A stretch of DNA of 12,772 nt from contig DNHS01000004.1 of NCBI GenBank assembly GCA_003485765.1, forward strand, positions 1 to 12,772, given 5' to 3'. The notes below the pieces were generated by a model. It was not told where the DNA came from. It was given only the letters and a program-made list of their open reading frames with translations, and did not search any database. Below are positions 7,982 through 12,772 of this stretch, one piece after another (positions within the stretch are counted from its first letter, which is position 1; each line of letters opens with the position of its first letter). Source of the DNA: Candidatus Omnitrophota bacterium (GTDB lineage Bacteria > Omnitrophota > Gorgyraeia > Gorgyraeales > Gorgyraeaceae). A program made the position numbers and the translations under genes.

Positions 7982-8895
7982 AGGTTTTCTATCTCCTTGA
8001 TTAACTGCCTATCTTTCTCAAGCGCTTGTCCTTTTATAGTCAGATACCCGCCAATAAGCATGCCATTGGCCCCTGCCATAAATGCCGAGGCTTGAGCGTC
8101 AGCAAAAACAGATTCCCTGCCAGCGGCTATTTTAATGATTTTATCTTTTAAGATGATTCGGAATAAGGCTATTGTCCGTAAGGCCTCCTCAGAAGAGAGA
8201 GGAACTTTCTCTCCTAATGGCGTGCCTTTTACGGGTACTAAGATATTAATTGGCACTGAATCGACTGCAAGCTCCCTGAGCCAAAAAGCCAGGTCGATTC
8301 TATCTTCCAAAGTTTCTCCCATGCCAATTATCCCTCCGCTGCAGACCTCCAAACCCGCTAATTTTGCCGCTTTAACAGTATTTACTCTTTGCATAAAAGT
8401 GTGCGTTGTGACAATTTGAGGAAAATACCTCGGAGAACTTTCCAAATTATGGTGGTAGCGGGTTAACCCTGCATTTTTTAGAAGGAGAAATCCTTTTTCA
8501 TCTATCTCTCCTAAAGAAGCGCACATCTTGATTCCGATCTTTATCTTTATTTCATAAATCGCATCCGCGATAATTCTTAGCTCTCCAAAAGACAACCTGT
8601 CTCCGCTAGTTACAATATCAAACCGTTCTGCGCCTATTTCTCTGGCGCGTTTGGCCATCTCAAACATCTCTTCTTTTGATTTAAGGGGATAGGTATTGAT
8701 TCCTGTATTATGGCGGCCTGATTGCGCGCAAAATTTGCAATCTTCTCCGCATCTTCCTGATTTGGCATTCATAATACTACATAATTCCAATGCCGGCCCT
8801 GCGCATTCCTGCCTAATCTTGTTGGCTAAAGAAATTAATTTCCCAAGAGGCAATGCTAAAAGCGAACTGATATTTTCCCTGTTTATATTTTTCAT
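7969..8895 (-). CDS. bioB: Biotin synthase BioB, probable anaerobe-type (type II) variant
   Basis: BioB is the radical SAM enzyme that inserts sulfur into dethiobiotin. From the ATG at 8893-8895 it has 308 residues. The SAM cluster motif is C49, C53, C56 (CGEDCKFCAQS). Of the E. coli auxiliary-cluster ligands C97, C128, C188 and R260, equivalents of the last three are present (C125, C185, R260), but the first is Asp93 in RFDIVTSG. Two extra cysteines, C31 and C39, precede the SAM motif in a pattern I recall from clostridial BioB, where an auxiliary 4Fe-type cluster has been described. The C-terminal GGYLTIKGQ also resembles that group. A TTG six codons upstream (8911-8913) is in frame but would leave only about 12 bases of leader. 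First gene of the bio-thi operon, directly behind a BirA operator. Confidence 0.94.
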   Translation of the reverse strand: MKNINRENISSLLALPLGKLISLANKIRQECAGPALELCSIMNAKSGRCGEDCKFCAQSGRHNTGINTYPLKSKEEMFEMAKRAREIGAERFDIVTSGDRLSFGELRIIADAIYEIKIKIGIKMCASLGEIDEKGFLLLKNAGLTRYHHNLESSPRYFPQIVTTHTFMQRVNTVKAAKLAGLEVCSGGIIGMGETLEDRIDLAFWLRELAVDSVPINILVPVKGTPLGEKVPLSSEEALRTIALFRIILKDKIIKIAAGRESVFADAQASAFMAGANGMLIGGYLTIKGQALEKDRQLIKEIENLWSQ

Positions 8896-8918
8896 AGGCG
8901 CGATTCTAAACAATGAAC

Positions 8919-8949
8919 TGTAAACTATTTTATTATATCAGGTTTACCA
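8919..8949. promoter_or_regulatory. BirA biotin operator
   Basis: The half-sites TGTAAAC (8919-8925) and GGTTTACCA (8941-8949) form an inverted repeat that matches the BirA consensus TTGTAAACC ... GGTTTACAA, with 14 bases between the 9-base half-sites, within the range known for bacterial bio operators. The extended -10 lies between the half-sites and the predicted transcription start falls in the left one. Biotinyl-AMP-bound BirA here would directly occlude the promoter of the bio-thi operon. This predicts that the organism's BirA carries an N-terminal helix-turn-helix; birA is not in this window. Confidence 0.85.
8932..8940 (-). promoter_or_regulatory. Extended -10 promoter of the bio-thi operon
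   Basis: On the minus strand the nine bases TGATATAAT (8940 to 8932) form a perfect extended -10 element, TGn followed by TATAAT. The -35 position (about 8955-8960, TTTCCT) is weak, as is usual with an extended -10. Transcription should start near 8925, leaving about 30 bases to the bioB ATG. No other convincing promoter was found between bioB and thiH, so this one probably drives all nine genes. Confidence 0.7.
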
Positions 8950-8983
8950 TTGCAAGGAAATTTAAAGAGTGCCGGAATGGTTA

Positions 8984-9394
8984 TTATTCTATAGCGAGAG
9001 CTTTTCTGAGTTCTTTCTTTTCGGAACGTATTTTTTTATACCTGAGCATCTTTTCTTTGGCCCTGCGGGAACGTTTTCGTTTCTGGCGCCTTATCTTTTC
9101 TATTTTCTTCTCCGCCTCTCGTTTTCTGCCCAGGACAAGCGATTCGATCTTATCAACAAGTATTCTCCTGGCAAGGAACCTGTTCAAAACCTGAGAGCGC
9201 TCTTCCTGGCACTTAACCTCAATGCCTGTGGGTTTATGCTTGAGATAAACGCACGTAGACGTTTTATTGACCTTTTGCCCGCCTTTCTTGCTTGAGCGTA
9301 TAAATTTTTCCTCCAGGTCAGCCTCTTTTATCCCCAATGAATCCATCTTTATTTTTAAGGCATTTTCTTTGTTTCTACTTATACTGAAGTTCAT
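8984..9394 (-). CDS. GGQ-domain release-factor-like ribosome rescue protein
   Basis: The 136-residue protein consists of a single RF-1-type peptidyl-tRNA hydrolase domain and a long basic tail, without the codon-recognition domains of RF1 or RF2. The catalytic GGQ is at 38-40, followed by the family's VNKTST and a CQEERSQVLNR segment. From about residue 95 onward the tail is very rich in Lys, Arg and Glu and probably helical. This plan matches ArfB (YaeJ) and, even more closely in the short spacing between GGQ and the ERSQ motif, the mitochondrial rescue factor MTRFR (C12orf65). Likely role: freeing nascent chains from stalled ribosomes or 50S subunits. The ATG at 9392-9394 has AGGAG a few bases upstream. 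It lies upstream of bioB on the same strand; the BirA site separates the two. Confidence 0.85.
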   Translation of the reverse strand: MNFSISRNKENALKIKMDSLGIKEADLEEKFIRSSKKGGQKVNKTSTCVYLKHKPTGIEVKCQEERSQVLNRFLARRILVDKIESLVLGRKREAEKKIEKIRRQKRKRSRRAKEKMLRYKKIRSEKKELRKALAIE

Positions 9395-9427
9395 ATCAAC
9401 TCCTACGAGACACTGACTATTGCGACT

Positions 9428-9460
9428 ATAAGGGACGTGTCATTTTGACACGCTCCTTAT
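9428..9460. repeat. 15-base-pair palindromic hairpin
   Basis: The arms 9428-9442 and 9446-9460 pair over 15 positions with one G-T wobble and one mismatch, around a three-base TTT loop; the loop-proximal part CGTGTCA / TGACACG is perfect. No run of T follows on either strand, and it lies between divergent genes, so it is not a normal terminator. On the minus strand it would fold in the leader of the rescue-factor mRNA, ending about 33 bases before the ATG. Its shape also resembles REP-type dispersed palindromes. Confidence 0.7.
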
Positions 9461-9480
9461 ATCTTTATTCTTATATATTT

Positions 9481-9510
9481 ATTGTAGCCCTTTTTGACTA
9501 TGGATGTCAA
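9481..9510 (-). promoter_or_regulatory. Sigma-70-type promoter of the rescue-factor gene
   Basis: On the minus strand a perfect -35 TTGACA (9505-9510) is followed after 18 bases by TACAAT (9481-9486), five of six matches to the -10 consensus. The start should be near 9474, giving a leader of about 80 bases that contains the hairpin at 9428-9460. A short inverted repeat, TTGAC and GTCAA (9494-9498 and 9506-9510), overlaps the -35 box. Confidence 0.6.
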
Positions 9511-9567
9511 TAGAAGTTGGTTCATGCCCTTTTATCTGTTGCCTAAACTATTATTTCATGATAGAGT

Positions 9568-9573
9568 TATAAT
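9568..9573 (+). promoter_or_regulatory. Possible -10 box for the radical SAM gene
   Basis: A perfect TATAAT stands 60 bases before the first ATG of the radical SAM gene. No good -35 hexamer was found at 16-18 bases upstream, so support is weak. It also conflicts with the idea that this gene's reading frame starts near 9574. Confidence 0.25.
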
Positions 9574-9633
9574 ATTAAATACAACCACGCCTTATTCCTA
9601 AATCCCTATATTGAAAGTAGCGCCAACAGCACA

Positions 9634-11016
9634 ATGATGCTCTTTCCTCCTACCGGACTTGAATATGTGGCTACGAGCGCCAAGGGGCTGGTCGATAAAA
9701 TCACCCTTCTGGATTTAAGGTATGAAAGGGATTTATCTGACACAGAGAAGCTCCTTGCCTTTATATCCAGCCAGATCGATATTCTCTGCGTCAGTGTCGG
9801 CTGGGACCGCCAATTTGATGAAATCTGTCAAATGCTTAACCGCGTGCCGGATAACATACCATTAGTCGTAGGCGGTTACAAGGCTACCGAGATGGTAGAA
9901 GAACTTTTTAAGAGATGCCTGACAATTGATATCATTGTCAGGGGTGAAGGCGAAGAAACAATTAAAGAGATATTAAAAGGCTCTTCGCTCAAAGATATTT
10001 CAGGCATCTCTTACCGCGAAAATAGCAAGATAGTGCATAACCCTAACCGGCCCCTCCCCGATGTAGATACTCTTGTCCCACCTGACCGTTCCCTGCGGCA
10101 TAACGAATATTCCCTTGCCTTAAACGGCATAAAGATAGCAGATATAAATTTTGATTCTGTGTTAAGCGCGCGGGGCTGCGTCTTTAACTGCAAATTCTGC
10201 ACCTTCAGCTTAAATCTTCTCGGACAAAAAAGAAATTATGCTGCCCGAAGCGTCAACTCTGTAATTAATGAAATCCAAGGTTTAAAAGCGGGGGTGATAC
10301 TTCTTAGTGATGATGACTTCTTTGCTGATCCTAAGAGGGCGGAGGAAATCTGTGATTTAATTATTGAAAGAAAAATTAAAAAACGTTTTATAGCTCAGAC
10401 GCGTCTGGATATCGCTAAACATCCGAAACTGCTCGAGAAAATGGTTAAGGCAGGATTTAAGGCGCTCTTAATCGGAATCGAATCCCCTCATAACTGGATA
10501 CTAAAACAGCTTAACAAAGGTTTTAATCAGGAAGTGATACGAAAATCTTTTGTGGTCTTAAAAAGATACCCTATTTATTACAACGGTTACTTTATCTACG
10601 GGAATATCGGAGAAACGGAAAAAGAGATGCTGTATATCCCGCAATTTGCCAAGGAGATTGGGGTTGACTCCATCACCTGCAATAAGTTAAGGATTGAGAA
10701 GTTTTCGCCCTTAAGAGAACTCGCTGAAAAAACTTCCGGGTATCACGTTACCGAAAGAGGAGAGCTTTATTCCGATACCTACAGCCATTCTGCCTTAAAA
10801 AAAATAGGCAGGCGGATGAAGTTCTCTTTCTACACTCCCTCCAGATTAGTAAAAATATTCTGGAAGAATATTTTTGTAGTAAAGTTTTTCTCCTTCAGAG
10901 AAATAGCCTCTTTCTTATTCGCATCACCGCGCCTTCTCTTAAGTGTCATTATCAGAGAAAAACGCCGCGGCCGCCTGGCAGATTCCCTAAAACGCACTTT
11001 TATCAAAAACTCCTGA
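9634..11016 (+). CDS. B12-binding-type radical SAM protein, substrate unknown
   Basis: The protein has the plan of class B (cobalamin-dependent) radical SAM enzymes: an N-terminal Rossmann-like B12-binding domain (FPPTGLEYVA near the start, VVGGYKA around 78-84, VRGEGEETI at 102-110) and a radical SAM domain with C182, C186, C189 in RGCVFNCKFCTF. The family's DxHxxG cobalamin-ligand motif is not evident; LLDLRYERDLS stands in its place. A hydrophobic and basic C-terminal part from about residue 405 (KIFWKNIFVVKFFSF ...) suggests membrane association. Relatives modify lipids, cell wall precursors or antibiotics, but I cannot name a substrate. In-frame codons upstream of the annotated ATG, from about 9571, read like the missing first beta strand (HALFLNPYIE), so the true N-terminus may lie there. 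No ribosome site precedes the ATG. Only plus-strand gene, ending convergently 48 bases from the lipoprotein gene. Confidence 0.87.
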   Translation: MMLFPPTGLEYVATSAKGLVDKITLLDLRYERDLSDTEKLLAFISSQIDILCVSVGWDRQFDEICQMLNRVPDNIPLVVGGYKATEMVEELFKRCLTIDIIVRGEGEETIKEILKGSSLKDISGISYRENSKIVHNPNRPLPDVDTLVPPDRSLRHNEYSLALNGIKIADINFDSVLSARGCVFNCKFCTFSLNLLGQKRNYAARSVNSVINEIQGLKAGVILLSDDDFFADPKRAEEICDLIIERKIKKRFIAQTRLDIAKHPKLLEKMVKAGFKALLIGIESPHNWILKQLNKGFNQEVIRKSFVVLKRYPIYYNGYFIYGNIGETEKEMLYIPQFAKEIGVDSITCNKLRIEKFSPLRELAEKTSGYHVTERGELYSDTYSHSALKKIGRRMKFSFYTPSRLVKIFWKNIFVVKFFSFREIASFLFASPRLLLSVIIREKRRGRLADSLKRTFIKNS

Positions 11017-11064
11017 TCAGGAAAACAAAAACAAAGCTCTGGGATGAGAGAGGTAATTACTCGT

Positions 11065-11850
11065 TTAATATCCCTTTTTGCTCTTAAGTTCTTGGCACTG
11101 TTTTTTGATTATTCCCATCTCTTCCGGATCAATAAGTTTCGAAACGGTAGCCATGAGGTTAGGATACTGTTGTTCTATTCCCTTAGCCACATCGTTCATG
11201 ATAAGATTAAACTTTCTTTCTACGTGATATGGGCCGCGTATACTATAGGAAAATTCAAATTTCGTAAGAGGGATGCTTTTAGTCCACATCAGTTCTCCTG
11301 TTACAATTTCTCTCAACACCAGAGTGATTTTCCCGTTAACCTCAACATTTCCGGTACTATAATATGTTGCTGTCCATTTTTCGTCTTTTAACATGAATGA
11401 TAGCTCCAATGCTGAAATCAGGTATAAGTCGATAGCTTTCTTATCCGAATAAGGTATCAGATCATAAGAATCAAAAGGGCCGCGGATGCCAAAACCCTTT
11501 GCCATAAGAAGCTCTGATAGATCTTCTTTTATCGCCTTATTTAAACTATCAAATTGTGAAAAGGAGGACCAAACTAGCTTACCATTGCTTACCTTTTTTA
11601 TCGGAACTAATTCTTGCATCCATAATTCGCTAGAAGGTATATCGCTAGGCATATAAATGACATTCCCTATCGCAAAAGTTACTCCGCCTGAACCGAACGC
11701 TCCCTGAGAATCCGGCGTATAACTAAAATTCGCCACATACTTGGCTACCTCCTTGGCTACCTCTTGTTCCGATGTAGGCATAGTCGCGCAACCAGTAGAA
11801 ATAACAGATAAAAGAATAGCCACAGAAACCATTAGATATTTTCTTATCAT
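11065..11850 (-). CDS. Probable lipoprotein resembling the HpaA family
   Basis: The 261-residue protein begins with a basic MIRK, a hydrophobic segment to about residue 18 and a lipobox-like STGC with Cys21, so it is probably lipidated and exported; the -3 residue is Ser rather than the preferred Leu. The layout recalls Helicobacter HpaA (neuraminyllactose-binding hemagglutinin family): an early FSYTPDSQ comparable to LNYHPASE, a central KGFGIRGPFD followed by a DLYLISALEL strand, LVLREIVTGELMWTKSI comparable to VTILEPMSGESL, and a Lys-rich end EEMGIIKKQCQELKSKK. This is recognition by eye and distant. Cys253 near the end is an unpaired cysteine after lipidation of Cys21. AGGA lies upstream of the ATG at 11848-11850. 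It appears monocistronic. Confidence 0.75.
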   Translation of the reverse strand: MIRKYLMVSVAILLSVISTGCATMPTSEQEVAKEVAKYVANFSYTPDSQGAFGSGGVTFAIGNVIYMPSDIPSSELWMQELVPIKKVSNGKLVWSSFSQFDSLNKAIKEDLSELLMAKGFGIRGPFDSYDLIPYSDKKAIDLYLISALELSFMLKDEKWTATYYSTGNVEVNGKITLVLREIVTGELMWTKSIPLTKFEFSYSIRGPYHVERKFNLIMNDVAKGIEQQYPNLMATVSKLIDPEEMGIIKKQCQELKSKKGY

Positions 11851-11924
11851 ATTTTTCCTTTCTTTTTCTTAGGTTACTCTAGGTTGTTAAGCGCCTATAC
11901 GAAAAATTGGGGTCCCACTCCGGT

Positions 11925-11949
11925 TAGCCGAGGAGAAACCTCTCGGCTA
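11925..11949. repeat. Inverted repeat in the predicted lipoprotein leader
   Basis: TAGCCGAG (11925-11932) and CTCGGCTA (11942-11949) form a perfect 8-base-pair stem around a nine-base loop. Neither strand has a T-run directly after it. On the minus strand, downstream of the stem, a short GGG/CCC pairing (around 11910-11916) is followed by ATTTTT, so an attenuator-like arrangement is conceivable. Together with 11851-12133 this is a 283-base stretch in which I see no gene, only this stem, the predicted promoter and another hairpin at 12071-12093. Confidence 0.55.
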
Positions 11950-11963
11950 TATATTAGGTATTT

Positions 11964-11991
11964 ATTATAGCTGAATTACTTGTGAAAACAA
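11964..11991 (-). promoter_or_regulatory. Probable promoter of the lipoprotein gene
   Basis: On the minus strand a perfect -10 TATAAT (11964-11969) lies 16 bases after a weak -35 TTGTTT (11986-11991). Start near 11957 would give a leader of about 107 bases that includes the hairpin at 11925-11949. Confidence 0.45.
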
Positions 11992-12070
11992 GAAAGTCTC
12001 GTCATCAGAGAAGACATTTCCTCACCAAATTTGTCCGAAATGTCCGGTCATTTTTGGCTTGAAATCGCCG

Positions 12071-12093
12071 AACTCTTTTGAAGTTAAAGAGTT
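12071..12093. repeat. 8-base-pair hairpin downstream of the helicase gene
   Basis: AACTCTTT (12071-12078) and AAAGAGTT (12086-12093) pair perfectly around a seven-base loop, about 40 bases after the helicase stop codon on the minus strand. No U-run follows, so it could at most act as a 3' end stabiliser or a factor-dependent termination aid. Just beyond it (12032-12046) TGTCCG occurs twice with three bases between. Confidence 0.4.
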
Positions 12094-12133
12094 ATGTTTG
12101 TCTGGTTCAAAACACAGGACAAAACTCCTATAT

Positions 12134-12772
12134 CTATATCAGAGTATCTATAGTAAGAGAACTCTCCTCTTTAATCTCATAGCCCATGGTCTTATAGGCT
12201 TTAAGGCGTTTTTTATACATCGATACTGCTACCGATACTTTCTCATCAACATAATCGTATATACGAATGTCAGTTTTAGTATGATGTTTACGGTGCAGAC
12301 GTCCTGCGTATTGAATAACCTTGCCCTTAAACGCTATCGGCATAGCTATGAAAAGCGTATCAAGCCTAGGATCATCAAACCCCTCGCCAATATACGCGCC
12401 AGTAGCCAATAACGCTTTTGGCACATCGCCTGAAGAATTAAGTTTATCAAAAATCTTTCGGCGTTTTTTAATACCGATACCGCCATATAAAACGCACAAA
12501 TTTTCGATATGTGGAATAAGTATCTTTTCTAAAATAGCGAGATGCTCTTTGCGTTCGGTAAGAATAAGCGGGAATCTTCCTTCGGCTACCGCTTTCTTAA
12601 CATCGTTCACAATCATTTCGTTTCGCTTAACATCCGTCACAAGCTTAGGCCAAAGCTCATAAATATTAGATCTCTCATTCCACTCGCAATCAAATAAAGT
12701 GATCCGTGGCATAACAAAACAACCCGAAAAATCCTTATTAACCTCTCGATTTTTAATTTGGTGAATAATGGG
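12134..12772 (-). CDS. C-terminal part of an SF2 helicase, TOTE-primase-associated type; 5' end off window
   Basis: The frame is open to the window's right edge, giving 212 visible residues of a longer protein; the Walker A and DEAD/DEAH motifs must lie beyond 12772. Seen in the second RecA-like domain (numbered from the first visible residue): LTERKEHL at about 71-78, a LYGGIGIKKR segment at 95-104, LLATGAYIGEGFDDPRLDTLF at 121-141 (motif V) and QYAGRLHR at 154-161 with the motif VI arginines, then IYDYVD. The IGEGFDDPRLDTLF and QYAGRLHR wording matches, from memory, large helicases that often carry an archaeo-eukaryotic-type primase domain, described as TOTE conflict systems and linked to mobile or defence loci. 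Whether the primase is present cannot be seen. The internal ATG at 12710-12712 is unlikely to be the start, because helicase-like sequence continues upstream. Confidence 0.82.
   Translation of the reverse strand, partial: PIIHQIKNREVNKDFSGCFVMPRITLFDCEWNERSNIYELWPKLVTDVKRNEMIVNDVKKAVAEGRFPLILTERKEHLAILEKILIPHIENLCVLYGGIGIKKRRKIFDKLNSSGDVPKALLATGAYIGEGFDDPRLDTLFIAMPIAFKGKVIQYAGRLHRKHHTKTDIRIYDYVDEKVSVAVSMYKKRLKAYKTMGYEIKEESSLTIDTLI

Noticed and set aside
8896..8913. TTG start for bioB
   Set aside because: It would fall about 12 bases after the predicted transcription start and has no ribosome site; the ATG at 8893-8895 leaves a sensible leader.
8969..9295. Two overlapping open frames on the plus strand opposite the GGQ protein gene
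   Set aside because: Antisense shadows of a convincing minus-strand gene, with low-complexity Phe/Leu-rich translations.
9428..9460. Rho-independent terminator
   Set aside because: The stem is strong but lies between divergent genes and is not followed by a T-run on either strand.
9395..9633. CRISPR repeat or tRNA in the largest divergent gap
   Set aside because: Only one palindrome is present, no regular repeats or spacers, and no cloverleaf could be drawn.
11978..12022. 13-codon open frame (MSSLMTRLSCFHK) on the minus strand
   Set aside because: Very short, overlaps the predicted lipoprotein promoter and has only a poorly spaced ribosome site; chance is likely.

Overview
The window reads as a piece of a bacterial chromosome, moderately AT-rich by eye, from a Gram-negative and probably anaerobic organism. 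An apparent lipoprotein with a signal peptide suggests an outer membrane. The anaerobe call rests on ThiH (the oxygen-sensitive tyrosine lyase) in place of the oxidase ThiO, a biotin synthase with the cysteine pattern I associate with obligate anaerobes, and an iron-sulfur APS reductase. The species cannot be fixed from sequence alone; an uncultivated phylum such as Omnitrophota would fit but is a guess.

Region 1 (1-788, minus strand): a nearly complete cysH (assimilatory APS reductase, 3' end off the window) with its own near-consensus sigma-70-type promoter. Region 2 (789-8950, minus strand): nine tightly packed genes in the order bioB-bioF-bioH-like-bioC-bioD-bioA-thiE-thiG-thiH, most overlapping or one base apart. 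They follow one promoter whose extended -10 lies inside a BirA-type biotin operator. The biotin part is a complete BioC/BioH route: methylated malonyl-ACP feeds fatty acid synthesis, the esterase frees pimeloyl-ACP, and BioF, BioA, BioD and BioB finish biotin. The thiamine part makes the thiazole (ThiG, ThiH) and couples it to the pyrimidine (ThiE). ThiS, ThiF, ThiC and ThiD are not present here. The layout predicts that biotin status controls part of thiamine synthesis. With cysH next door, the area gathers sulfur assimilation and two sulfur-containing cofactors.

Region 3 (8984-9633): a small GGQ release-factor-like ribosome rescue protein (minus strand) with a good promoter and a long perfect-looking hairpin in its predicted leader, then a divergent intergenic space. 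Region 4 (9634-11016, plus strand): a B12-binding-type radical SAM protein of unknown substrate, the only plus-strand gene; its coding signal seems to begin upstream of the first ATG. Region 5 (11065-12133, minus strand): a lipoprotein resembling the Helicobacter HpaA family, preceded by a structured leader and about 280 bases without a gene. Region 6 (12134-12772, minus strand): the C-terminal part of a superfamily 2 helicase whose motifs match the large helicases often joined to an archaeo-eukaryotic-type primase (TOTE conflict systems); the rest lies beyond the right edge.

No tRNA, rRNA, CRISPR array, insertion sequence or TPP riboswitch was seen.
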